Positions 1 to 8,043 of a stretch of 64,000 nt of DNA are shown piece by piece. The stretch comes from Seramator thermalis (GTDB lineage: Bacteria; Bacteroidota; Bacteroidia; Bacteroidales; Dysgonomonadaceae), in NCBI RefSeq assembly GCF_004138125.1, contig NZ_RXHS01000012.1, forward strand, positions 1-64,000. Direction: 5' to 3'. Numbering within the stretch: the stretch's first letter is position 1; every line of letters begins with the position of its first letter. A program made the translations under genes and the position numbers. The notes beneath the pieces were generated by a model. The model did not search any database, was not told where the DNA came from, and saw nothing but the letters and a program-made list of their open reading frames with translations.

Positions 1-81
1 TTTCCTGACATAATTCCTTCGTTGTTAGTAGTTAATAACCTACGAAGTAAATAAAAACCATCAGAAAATCAACAGTGAAGA

Positions 82-252
82 GGGGTCAACATGCTCCGGA
101 ATACGGATGCCGCCGCTCGCAAATTTTTATATTGTTTTCTTTCAGAGGGGTCAATAACCGCCGGAATGACAGTTAAAATGTATCTGTTTACCCTGGTTTC
201 CCGGGGGGTCAGTATGCCCGGAATGGGGGGTCAGTATGCTCCGGAATATCCA
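82..252. mobile_element. IS21-like element end (terminal repeat cluster)
   Basis: Four near-identical copies of a motif close to GGGGTCAGTATGCTCCGGAA lie at 82-103, 147-167, 205-224 and 227-247; the last two are almost back to back. Clusters of such repeats at an element end are typical of IS21-family insertion sequences (family knowledge). No transposase reading frame is visible in 1-81, so only the end of an element lies in the window, or it is a relic. The gene on the right stops being coding at about 252, which suggests that this is the insertion boundary. The family assignment is inferred from the repeat pattern alone. Confidence 0.42.
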
Positions 253-397
253 CTAAGATTGATAATCCGAAAGCAATAGATCCGCCAACAATATATAATA
301 GGCGAATGATACGATTCTTTTTTATTTGCAATGATTGCTGTTGTGCAAGCACGATTTCTGCAATCTTGTCTTCTTTTTGAGGATAAGGTGGTTGCAT
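253..397 (-). pseudogene. 5' fragment of a membrane protein gene cut by the IS end
   Basis: A minus-strand frame starts with ATG at 397 and encodes about 48 plausible residues: a charged N-terminus rich in Gln and Lys, then one hydrophobic segment (LLYIVGGSIAFGLSIL) that looks like a transmembrane helix. The frame then runs into the IS-like repeats at about 252 and ends at 209 with unrelated residues. This is what is expected of a gene whose 3' part was displaced by insertion. The family cannot be recognised from so short a piece; small membrane-anchored regulators look like this. It could also be a chance frame. Confidence 0.35.
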
Positions 398-513
398 TAT
401 AATTATTTGTACAGGATTATAAAAAATGTGTAAAAATAGCTGTGATTAGTTTTCGCAAAAGTACATGAAAAAAGAGATATTTCCAAGCGTGCTGTCTTTC
501 AGGAGTCGGTATA

Positions 514-1329
514 ATTTCAATTCCTTCTGGTGCGATTAAGAGAGTATTTCTATTCGGTTTGTCTGGAGATTATAAGAGATTTCAATTCCTTCTGGTGCGA
601 TTAAGAGCTTTTTGTTTTGATGAAGAGCATGCTTATGCATCTGGATTTCAATTCCTTCTGGTGCGATTAAGAGAGATTGGTGGAATTAATGGTAAGGGCC
701 TAAATGGATTATTTCAATTCCTTCTGGTGCGATTAAGAGGCTATCATAAGAGGTTTACCAGGTAAAATACTTTCATTTCAATTCCTTCTGGTGCGATTAT
801 GAGTGCCGTGTAATTCGTCATAAATTCCGAATAGCTCCATTTCAATTCCTTCTGGTGCGATTATGAGGAGTTAACGGGTACGTAGAAGGCCTGCATAGCC
901 CTTTATTTCAATTCCTTCTGGTGCGATTATGAGGATGCGGTAAATATGATATCCGGGTTGTCTGAAGGTAATTTCGATTCCTTCTGGTGCGATTAAGAGG
1001 TGAGCATCACTTTGTACCAATTGTTGGAGAGGCAGATTTCAATTCCTTCTGGTGCGATTAAGAGAAATTCAGCTATATGTCTGCTATTAATTTCGAAAAA
1101 CATTTCAATTCCTTCTGGTGCGATTAAGAGCAGCAAATCGGAACAAACATTCAGAATTTATGACAGATTTCAATTCCTTCTGGTGCGATTAAGAGTGGAA
1201 TATTACAAGAACATACTCTGTGTAGAAGCATCCGTTTCAATTCCTTCTGGTGCGATTAAGAGGACTTCGGTTTAGGCGGTGCAAGTTTTCAACAATTTGT
1301 ATTTCAATTCCTTCTGGTGCGATTAAGAG
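514..1329 (-). CRISPR. CRISPR array, 13 repeats and 12 spacers
   Basis: Thirteen 29-bp repeats start at 514, 579, 645, 711, 775, 839, 905, 971, 1036, 1102, 1167, 1234 and 1301; spacers are 35-38 bp. On the plus strand the repeat begins ATTTCAATTCC and ends GCGATTAAGAG. The reverse complement ends GGAATTGAAAT, the usual 3' end of type I-B/III repeats, which gives the 8-nt crRNA tag AUUGAAAU. The array is therefore read on the minus strand, collinear with the cas genes, with the leader to the right of 1329. Variants: repeats at 775, 839 and 905 end GATTATGAG; 971 has A-to-G at base 6; 1234 starts with G. The repeat at the distal end (514) is intact. Confidence 0.97.
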
Positions 1330-1542
1330 CCGTTGAAAACGACTGAAAATAAGGCTGAAAATCAGCCCGAAAACACAAAATAAACTTCATTTTTGAAGTA
1401 GGAAAGTTGTCGATAGGCAAAAATATAAAAATTTCCGACTATCGACAACTCCTAATATATGTTGATTTTCAGTATGTCAATGATCGCTGTTCCTGTCAAT
1501 TGCTCCCGCAACCGTGAGAAAACCCCTTATTCGACAACACGG
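1330..1542 (-). promoter_or_regulatory. CRISPR leader with candidate promoter inside an inverted repeat
   Basis: The non-coding stretch between the last repeat and the cas2 relic is AT-rich and lies at the leader end by array orientation. On the minus strand a TATTTTTG box (1418-1425) fits the Bacteroidetes -7 consensus TAnnTTTG, with GTTG (1446-1449) 20 bases upstream as a weak -33. Transcription would start near 1411, about 80 bases before the first repeat. A perfect 12-bp inverted repeat (AGTTGTCGATAG, 1405-1416 and 1439-1450) brackets the -7 box. Smaller hairpins lie at 1384-1399 (ACTTCA/TGAAGT) and 1353-1367 (GGCTGA/TCAGCC). Confidence 0.55.
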
Positions 1543-1812
1543 TTAGAGAAAATTATCGGTGCTACTTCGCTCTTTCCCAATAATTTGCTTGTCGAGAAAC
1601 TTTTCTGTCCGACTCGAAAAAATAATCAACGAATCTTCTTCCGGTTTCATTATTTTTTCTGCCAATATAATCAATTCTTTCAATTTAACCTCGGAAATAT
1701 CGCCTTCGAAAACCGAATTCTGTATCCAATTCAACTAGTTGCGGCACAATTTCAGCATTTTTCCTACTCGTTTTTCACCTACGTCGTATACCAAATCAAG
1801 ATGGATTTTCAT
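1543..1812 (-). pseudogene. cas2: cas2 pseudogene (in-frame amber stop)
   Basis: From ATG at 1812 the frame reads a near-complete Cas2: LVYDVGEKRVGKMLKLCRN, a TAG codon at 1737-1735, then LNWIQNSVFEGDISEVKLKE and a C-terminus with IIFSSR and GKERSSTDNFL. Ignoring the stop it would be 89 residues, the normal Cas2 size. The TAG replaces the Tyr usually found before LNWIQNSVFEG. The extreme N-terminus (MKIHLD) also departs from the usual beta-strand start. No frameshift is visible. Cas2 partners Cas1 in spacer acquisition; no cas1 is present, so adaptation at this locus is probably lost. The ATG overlaps the last codons of the upstream gene, the relic of translational coupling. Confidence 0.9.
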
Positions 1813-2644
1813 TATCAGTTTGTTCGTTAAACAAGTCAACATAGGATTGATGTGGAAACAGCAAGGGATTATTGATCAGCATCAATAATTGGTTGAGTTG
1901 AAAAATGAAAGATAATAAATTATTGTCTTTTACGGTAAATTGCTTTTGGAGGCTTGTCTTTTTTAGGGCGTCAATCCCTGTTAACTCTTCTTCACAAATA
2001 TCTTCTGGTTGATGAAAATTTAAATTTATGAAAGCCTTATACAAATTGTCCACTGTATCATAAAATTTTATATTTAATTTGCTTTCACCCTTAATTGCAC
2101 ATAATTCAATATCAAAATCTCTGTTTTCAGCCTTCTGATCCGGATTTTGCTCCGACAAATAACAAAGGATTTTAATTGGACGAGTTGATTTTTGAGTTAA
2201 CACAGATTCATTAATAGCAATACTGTTTGCCAATCGTGCAATTGAATTATTAGACGTTTTTAATTGATTTATGGTTTCAACCCAAGCGGTTAAGTTTTTA
2301 TCATCCAATGTAAAGCTTTTGCACTGAATCACTACGGCAACTGCTTCTATGGGAATAAAACAAATCTCACCATAGTTAAAAATATACGGAGTGTACTGTT
2401 CGTCAAAAATTACCAAATCAACTTCGGCTGAAGTGTTTCCATTGGAATCCATAATGAAAACGCCTTGCTTTATTGAGAATTTGTGCGGAATGATTTGTTT
2501 AAAAAGCGACATCCAGATTGTTTCCCGGTATGTGCCGGTAGTTAATTGGTGATTAGGGGTTTCAAGCAGGAGTTGACTTACAATTGAACGTTCCAATTCG
2601 TCATAATTGCTTTTTATACTTGAAATAATGCATTTCATTTCCAT
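1796..2644 (-). CDS. DUF6602-like putative PD-(D/E)XK nuclease in the csm6 position
   Basis: A 282-residue protein starting 2 bases after csm5 ends, clearly in the same operon. The first 40-odd residues are helical. Residues 57-111 read SIKQGVFIMDSNGN, then EVDLVIFD and, 24 residues on, IEAVAVVIQCKS: D76, E100, Q107 and K109 fit the D...(E/Q)xK core of PD-(D/E)XK nucleases as in DUF6602 proteins (my recognition of the family). The C-terminal half (about 150-282) has no recognised domain; I see no CARF, SAVED or HEPN motif (no RxxxxH). In type III-A operons this slot usually holds csm6. The end overlaps the cas2 relic by 17 bases. A role as CRISPR-linked effector or accessory nuclease is inference from position. 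Confidence 0.72.
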   Translation of the reverse strand: MEMKCIISSIKSNYDELERSIVSQLLLETPNHQLTTGTYRETIWMSLFKQIIPHKFSIKQGVFIMDSNGNTSAEVDLVIFDEQYTPYIFNYGEICFIPIEAVAVVIQCKSFTLDDKNLTAWVETINQLKTSNNSIARLANSIAINESVLTQKSTRPIKILCYLSEQNPDQKAENRDFDIELCAIKGESKLNIKFYDTVDNLYKAFINLNFHQPEDICEEELTGIDALKKTSLQKQFTVKDNNLLSFIFQLNQLLMLINNPLLFPHQSYVDLFNEQTDNENPS

Positions 2645-2646
2645 GG

Positions 2647-4071
2647 TTATATTTTTTTATTAAAGTTGAAAATGCCACTATTATAATATATCTCATATAT
2701 TTGGTTTTCAATTAATTGTGTTGAATTATCACGTTCGAATGTTTTAATTCCTGCCACGTCAACCTTTTCTTCTTTACCTTCCATGATGATCAACATTTTC
2801 GCATGCGGTTTTTTCTTTTCAAGAAGCTTTGCTTTAATCGGATTACCCAAATAGCATTCCTCTTTTGTATAAGAAGGTAGATTTGACGGATAATCATTTA
2901 TGTCATCAATAATTTTTACGAGTCCTAAGGGCATACCATCAATATAGGAAACAGAAATAGGGAAGTTTTCTTTTGATGCAACTAAGTTGGAATTGAGTCT
3001 ATCGAATGTTTTATGAAATAGATAGTTTATTACTTTATTTTTAAAAACATCAAATTGCATGTTTTTTTGGAGCAGATAAATAATCGAAGTGGCAAGAATT
3101 CCTTTATTACTTCCAAGCAAAAGTAAAGCTTCATTGTCATTTAAACTAAATGGAGGATATTTAATAGAAAATATTTCTTCAACAGCTTGTTTAATTATAA
3201 GCGTATAACGGTTTAAAATATTGAATAATTCTTTCAGATTTTGTTGAGATTCATTCTTAAAAAGGTTAGCCAAAAAATTTCCCTTGTTTAAACCTTGCCA
3301 ATCCAAGGAAGAGGTTTTAATTTTTAGCTCAAATGATACCGTCTTTTGATCATCCGGCTTAACATACTCCTGCAGATTGAGTGTCCAATCATCAATTCCC
3401 TGTGTAAGTGTTTTTCTTTTCAGTTCGTCTACAGCTATTTGAGAAATATCAAAATAGGAAGAATCCGTTATGACTAAATTGCTTGACGGCTGTTTTAATA
3501 TTCCGTCCCAAATACCAAGGAAAGAATTTTCGATAGGTCGGAAATTCTTTGAGATATTTTTAATAAAATCTTCTTTCTTTTCATCTGCTCTCAATGCCGA
3601 AATTTTTTCAATATAACCATTAAGTTCTTTTTTTCCTTCTACTGTAGATGACAGCCAATAAAAGAAAAGAGCATTTTTAATAGCACCTTTGATAGACGAT
3701 CCTGGAATATAAGAAGAATCATTAACTTTGATAATTGTTTTTAAATTAATCAGCTTGCTCGCTGCTCCCTTATAATTAACAGCATACTCTTTGGTGATAT
3801 TTTTTAATTTTTGTTCGTCTTTTATGATAGATTTTATGAGATTTAATGAGTAATCTTTTATTTTAGAATAGTCGCATAAAGCTATATTTTCATATTCTGC
3901 CGATAATCGATTGTCGTTAGCCAATAATTGAAGAAATTTTTCAGGGTCTATATAATGAACTTTCCCATTATCAACAAAATAATCTGATAATGGTGACAAT
4001 TCGTTCCCATCGTTAATGGCCAATGGCGACAAAACCTTCAAGTTTAATTTGTAAGTTTTATTTATATTCAT
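2647..4071 (-). CDS. csm5: Csm5, RAMP subunit of the Csm complex
   Basis: A 474-residue RAMP-type protein. Csm5 caps the 3' end of the crRNA in the type III-A effector complex. The N-terminal ferredoxin-like fold is indicated by LKVLSPLAINDGNELSPLSD, and the family motif YIPGSSIKGAIKNAL lies at about residues 117-131. The length is at the upper end for Csm5. It starts 11 bases after csm4 stops and is followed after 2 bases by the DUF6602-like gene, so the order csm2-csm3-csm4-csm5 is the canonical III-A order. The central part is divergent, as usual for this subunit. Confidence 0.9.
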   Translation of the reverse strand: MNINKTYKLNLKVLSPLAINDGNELSPLSDYFVDNGKVHYIDPEKFLQLLANDNRLSAEYENIALCDYSKIKDYSLNLIKSIIKDEQKLKNITKEYAVNYKGAASKLINLKTIIKVNDSSYIPGSSIKGAIKNALFFYWLSSTVEGKKELNGYIEKISALRADEKKEDFIKNISKNFRPIENSFLGIWDGILKQPSSNLVITDSSYFDISQIAVDELKRKTLTQGIDDWTLNLQEYVKPDDQKTVSFELKIKTSSLDWQGLNKGNFLANLFKNESQQNLKELFNILNRYTLIIKQAVEEIFSIKYPPFSLNDNEALLLLGSNKGILATSIIYLLQKNMQFDVFKNKVINYLFHKTFDRLNSNLVASKENFPISVSYIDGMPLGLVKIIDDINDYPSNLPSYTKEECYLGNPIKAKLLEKKKPHAKMLIIMEGKEEKVDVAGIKTFERDNSTQLIENQIYEIYYNSGIFNFNKKI

Positions 4072-4082
4072 TTCTTACTGAT

Positions 4083-5132
4083 TTATAAACTGTACATTTG
4101 CGGAATATTCATTGAAATGCATTTACCATATCTTATTTGTTCAGTGCCCAATTCTACGTTTTCTCCAACTACGTTTTGTGAAAATATTGATCCTTCGTTT
4201 ATCATTCTTACTTTTCTAAATGGGCCTTTTTCTGAATTCCGACCGCCTCTGATGGATGTGTTCAATGCCGAAAAATTGCTCAATTCTTCATCGTTTTTAG
4301 GAATTACTTTACTCAATGTCATTTGAAATTTATCGATATCAAGAGATGTGAAATAAGGTGGTATATATTCAGTTTCTCTTATGCCATCAATAAACCCACA
4401 ACCAGAACTTCTTTCGCCCCCTACGCCATTATATGCAAGCAATTGGGTTGCCAATTCAAAATTGGCACACTGCGATTTGTCTTTTATATTATATAAAAAA
4501 TAAAAATGGACTTTTAATCCATAACAGGAAAGATCACTGATTTGGAGCGATGTTACAACAAATGGATGACCCGCATTTTTGTTTGAGAGATGTATATTTA
4601 CGTTGGGCGTCGATATTTTATTATAGAAAGCGATATTAATTTCTTCTTTAAAAGGAAAGTTACCATGCGACAGGACATAGTCGTTTATTTCTTTATACTC
4701 TATTGGATGCATTACGATCGAATTGTTCAATTTCCAGTTTTCAGGTTTAATTTCCAAGGTTTTGTACGTTATAAATTTTATTTTTTTTATTCCTTTTATT
4801 TTATCGTAATTGTTCAGATCAATGGTGGATGTTGCCGTGACCGGTTTGGGTATAAAAAATAAATACTTATCTGGATCATCCGAGGATAATTCCGTTTTTT
4901 CAATGCAATAAAATGCCGAAGAAATTAAAATATTGCCATTATTGAAAGCTCCAATAAAGCTTTCTATTTCCGGTTGAGGTTTTATTTGTGATAAATTGCT
5001 AACTAAAGCGCTAAAGAGTACATCAGAATGCAGATACTCATCGGTATCGGCCAAGGCTGTATCGCTATCCACAGAAATATTACCAAAATGAAAGCGGCTG
5101 TTGGGTTTAATGTTCACTATTTTGATTTTCAT
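4083..5132 (-). CDS. csm4: Csm4, crRNA 5'-handle-binding RAMP subunit
   Basis: Csm4 joins Cas10 at the foot of the complex and holds the 5' tag of the crRNA. The chosen start is the ATG at 5132 (MKIKIVNIKPNSRFHFG), 349 residues; an upstream in-frame ATG at 5159 would lengthen the overlap with csm3 and add residues lacking family character. The C-terminal half carries the glycine-rich RAMP loop GVGGERSSGCG, and the N-terminal half has HSDVLFSALVSNL, typical of Csm4. It overlaps the end of csm3 by 26 bases, which suggests translational coupling. Confidence 0.92.
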   Translation of the reverse strand: MKIKIVNIKPNSRFHFGNISVDSDTALADTDEYLHSDVLFSALVSNLSQIKPQPEIESFIGAFNNGNILISSAFYCIEKTELSSDDPDKYLFFIPKPVTATSTIDLNNYDKIKGIKKIKFITYKTLEIKPENWKLNNSIVMHPIEYKEINDYVLSHGNFPFKEEINIAFYNKISTPNVNIHLSNKNAGHPFVVTSLQISDLSCYGLKVHFYFLYNIKDKSQCANFELATQLLAYNGVGGERSSGCGFIDGIRETEYIPPYFTSLDIDKFQMTLSKVIPKNDEELSNFSALNTSIRGGRNSEKGPFRKVRMINEGSIFSQNVVGENVELGTEQIRYGKCISMNIPQMYSL

Positions 5133-5922
5133 TTTCACAGCATTTAAATGTGTATGCAATCTCTCCTTTCTCTTTTATGCAAATTGTTTCATCTTCCGGC
5201 ATTAATTTTTTATATGTGATTTTGAAATTTTTCAATTTAACTTTGCCATTTCCTCGGCTTCCTCCTCCTCCCAAATAATCATCAGTAAGCAACTGAAAAG
5301 CCAAGTCAAGAAGTTGCAACTGTTGTAGAGCTTCTTCTTTGTCATAAACATCGAGATACATATCCAGTGAAAAAACTGTTCCCGGGAGCACTCTTTCTAT
5401 TGGGCGCGGATTAGCTACGCCGGTAACCCGGTGAATTGAGTTTTCCATTTTTTCTTCTGTAAATTTTTTATTTTCCTCTTCTCCTTTTTTTAAGAAAGCA
5501 TCTCTCACTTTTAATAAAGCTTCGCCCTTGCGGTTGTTTCTGTTTTCAGCTGTTTGTTCTGTTTGTTTTGTTTGATCAGCATCTCCCTGTCTTTTGCTTT
5601 CGCCTGCACCATAGCCAAAAAGTGGTGCGATATGTTTATATATCGGTTGTATTTTTTCTTTTTCTAACTTATCGTTCGATGAGTTAGAAATTTCAATGTC
5701 TCTTTCTACCGAATCGCTGCCGGCTGCTCGAGCAAGGAGCGACCTGAGTTTTCCCTTTAATGAACTGCCCGGTATAAAGGGTATCCCTTGATGTGTTTTT
5801 ATGACCGGATTATCTAAAGCTCCAATTTCGATTCCCGCCTTATTGCCACCTATGGCAAGCCCTGTTTGCACAATAATTTCTCCTGAAATTATTATTTTGC
5901 CTGATAATTTTGTTGTGTCCAT
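5107..5922 (-). CDS. csm3: Csm3, backbone RAMP subunit and target-RNA nuclease
   Basis: Csm3 forms the backbone of the III-A complex and cuts target RNA at 6-nt intervals. From ATG 5922 it is 271 residues; the upstream TTG frame (5949) overlaps csm2 and is unlikely. The N-terminal region reads GLAIGGNKAGIEIGALDNPV; the Asp of ALDNPVI (D37 with this start) matches the catalytic Asp33 of characterised Csm3. FIPGSSLKGKLRSLLARA is the RAMP motif and GGGGSRGNGKVKLK the C-terminal Gly-rich loop. Residues about 105-140 form a low-complexity charged insert rich in Gln, Thr, Glu and Asn. Target RNA cleavage is expected to be intact. Confidence 0.95.
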   Translation of the reverse strand: MDTTKLSGKIIISGEIIVQTGLAIGGNKAGIEIGALDNPVIKTHQGIPFIPGSSLKGKLRSLLARAAGSDSVERDIEISNSSNDKLEKEKIQPIYKHIAPLFGYGAGESKRQGDADQTKQTEQTAENRNNRKGEALLKVRDAFLKKGEEENKKFTEEKMENSIHRVTGVANPRPIERVLPGTVFSLDMYLDVYDKEEALQQLQLLDLAFQLLTDDYLGGGGSRGNGKVKLKNFKITYKKLMPEDETICIKEKGEIAYTFKCCENENQNSEH

Positions 5923-5935
5923 ATTTTTATTCGTT

Positions 5936-6367
5936 TTAATCTTTTGCAAAATACTTATGGTAAGCCAGAATGGTTTCCACTAACTTTTGCAGTTGTTTAT
6001 AATCGCTCTCATCTCTCATTTCATCCGTAAGTAGAATGAGTTGCTCGATAAATTTTTTGGCATCATTCTTATTAATTCTTCCCGCGAAGTACATGAGTTT
6101 AGGTTTAAGCAGTTTCATCTTATCATTTGAATCACAATCTTTAAAAGTATCGAAAATGTTTCTCATTTGAGTTTTTGTGATACTATTTTTTAGATATTTT
6201 TTTACGTACTCTTCTAATTCTTTTAGATAGAATTCATTGTATTCATTTGTGTCATCTTTTCTTTTAAAGACGAGATCGACATTTTCAGTTAGTATGTTTA
6301 AGGAGATTTTAGTATTATTATCCTCCTTTTTTTCTTTCTGACTCTTCATATTTTCATTCTTATTCAT
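5936..6367 (-). CDS. csm2: Csm2, small subunit
   Basis: A 143-residue, lysine-rich, all-helical protein, the normal size for Csm2, which forms the inner filament of the complex along the target RNA. Family-like stretches are SITKTQMRNIFDTF, the KLMYFAGR segment and the terminal LVETILAYHKYF. The start ATG overlaps the stop region of cas10 by 8 bases, and 13 bases separate the stop from the chosen csm3 start. The first 20 residues are very polar and probably disordered. Confidence 0.9.
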   Translation of the reverse strand: MNKNENMKSQKEKKEDNNTKISLNILTENVDLVFKRKDDTNEYNEFYLKELEEYVKKYLKNSITKTQMRNIFDTFKDCDSNDKMKLLKPKLMYFAGRINKNDAKKFIEQLILLTDEMRDESDYKQLQKLVETILAYHKYFAKD

Positions 6368-7976
6368 ATGCTAATTTTGACTTGGTTAATAATTCTGTTA
6401 TTCTGGCTATTGTAGGATAAATGGCAATATTTAAATCAGCTTCGTGGTTCAAAAGTCTGTTCTTCATCGCTTCGTAATAGGGATCAAAAAGTAACTCTGC
6501 AATATAATTTAATGTTTCGTCATTTTTACTGATGTAATACTTCAACTTATATATGTTGTCGAAGTTTACACCATTGTTGTTATTCAAAGCATTAAATCCT
6601 TTGGCACTTTTGGTTATTTTGTTCAGATAAGCTCTATCAATATTATTCTGTTGCATATATGATGCAAGTTTAGCACTTGTATCCAACAGCACTTCATAAT
6701 CCTTCCATGAAAATACTTGATCAAAAAGGACAATTTTATTCTTTCCGCTTTTCTTGGCTTTTGATAAAGCGTTTTCTGCCATTTCTGCAAACAATTTTAC
6801 CGGACAAGTCGGATCAACAATAACTATCCCGGCAGATAATGTTACATCTTCTTCCTTTTTTATAAATTCATTTCTCCACCTGTTTTGTTCATCATGGAAT
6901 TTTTCTTGAAGCCTTTTTATGAAAGGTAATACAGCATCCCACGCTCCAATTATAAAGCAATCGTCGCCACCGGCAAATACGGGATAAATATTTGCCTTGA
7001 ATACTTCTTTATCTTCTTTGTCATCTTCATCCAATTTACGCCATTTCAATGTTTCTTTACTAAAGATGGTATATAAACTTTCTTTAAAAAAATTATTGAG
7101 TGCTTCGGATAATTTCTCGCCTTCTGTTTCATTTCCAATATTTCCAAATAGTTGTCCCAGGTTGTCCACATCCAACTTGGCGACTCCTATTTTGTTTGTT
7201 CCGGTACGATGTGCTGCAAAATCTCCGAAAGCATCAAAATCAATCAGATTATTATCTTCTAAAATAAAATTGTCCGGATAGTCATATTGATGATTTAGAC
7301 GATATTTTTTATAGCTTTCTTTTTCTTTATAATCTTCCCAAAACGGCAACTTGTTTGTTATTATATTTTCAAAATTGGTCACATAAAAAACTTCCTTTTC
7401 CCCAAAAAGCGAAATAAAAAAATAATTATGTTTAACCATTTCATTTGTGATAGCCTTATATATATCCGAATTGGTGTTTACGCCAATTTCTTTTGATTGC
7501 AAATTAGATATTGTTTCATCGTCTAGGGAATAAGGGGTAAAAGCAGAAGAATAGGAGATGAAAATTTGTAATTGGTCTTTAATGGATTGCTCGCGCAGAT
7601 TTATCCATGTTGCCCCAAAATCTTGTTTATCTGCTTTTACAAAAGAAAGGGTAATATAGAATTTTTCATATTTTAAAGCTTTGTGAAAATCATCTCTTAT
7701 CTTATTCATTATGTTATTGGCAACAAAGTCATCTTCAGCATCAAACCAAATATAAAAACTTCCGCCACCCTCATAAAAAATAGTGCCGTTTACATCAAAT
7801 GATTTCAGTTCTGTCAAAATTTTTTCGCATGCTACAGAGCCTATTTCTTCTATAAGAAAAGATTTTGCTTTCAGCGATTTTGCTGCTCCGTTATTTTGGA
7901 CATCAAAAATATATTTTTGAATACCATTGATATCCCCCTTCAAAAGATATTTTTGTTTGATTTTTTCTTTCTCCAT
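6360..7976 (-). CDS. csm1: Cas10/Csm1, HD-less signature subunit with intact GGDD
   Basis: The large subunit of the type III-A complex, 538 residues. It begins directly with the first Palm domain (LKGDINGIQKYIFDVQNNG, from about residue 12), where typical Csm1 proteins first have an HD nuclease domain; none is encoded here or in the 67-bp gap to cas6. The second Palm domain carries AGGDDCFIIG, with GGDD at residues 336-339, the cyclase motif that makes cyclic oligoadenylate when target RNA is bound. GIVIVDPTCPVKLFAEMAE and KAKKSGKNKIVLF are further Palm-domain features. The expected activities are therefore second-messenger synthesis without HD-dependent single-strand DNA cleavage. It overlaps csm2 by 8 bases. 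Confidence 0.95.
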   Translation of the reverse strand: MEKEKIKQKYLLKGDINGIQKYIFDVQNNGAAKSLKAKSFLIEEIGSVACEKILTELKSFDVNGTIFYEGGGSFYIWFDAEDDFVANNIMNKIRDDFHKALKYEKFYITLSFVKADKQDFGATWINLREQSIKDQLQIFISYSSAFTPYSLDDETISNLQSKEIGVNTNSDIYKAITNEMVKHNYFFISLFGEKEVFYVTNFENIITNKLPFWEDYKEKESYKKYRLNHQYDYPDNFILEDNNLIDFDAFGDFAAHRTGTNKIGVAKLDVDNLGQLFGNIGNETEGEKLSEALNNFFKESLYTIFSKETLKWRKLDEDDKEDKEVFKANIYPVFAGGDDCFIIGAWDAVLPFIKRLQEKFHDEQNRWRNEFIKKEEDVTLSAGIVIVDPTCPVKLFAEMAENALSKAKKSGKNKIVLFDQVFSWKDYEVLLDTSAKLASYMQQNNIDRAYLNKITKSAKGFNALNNNNGVNFDNIYKLKYYISKNDETLNYIAELLFDPYYEAMKNRLLNHEADLNIAIYPTIARITELLTKSKLAYE

Positions 7977-8043
7977 GTATTTAATTTTTTTTATTCCCGG
8001 TTACTTGTTTTTTCAATGGTTATTTCTTGTAACATATATCCTT

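Noticed and set aside
559-1275. Open frames inside the CRISPR array (559-765 and 1000-1275)
   Set aside because: They consist of translated repeats and spacers.
514-1329. Spacers matching sequences inside this window
   Set aside because: No match was noticed by eye; a real search against phage and genome sequences was not possible.
1340-1542. Possible cas1 remnant between cas2 and the array
   Set aside because: Translations in all frames show no Cas1 motifs; the stretch fits a leader.
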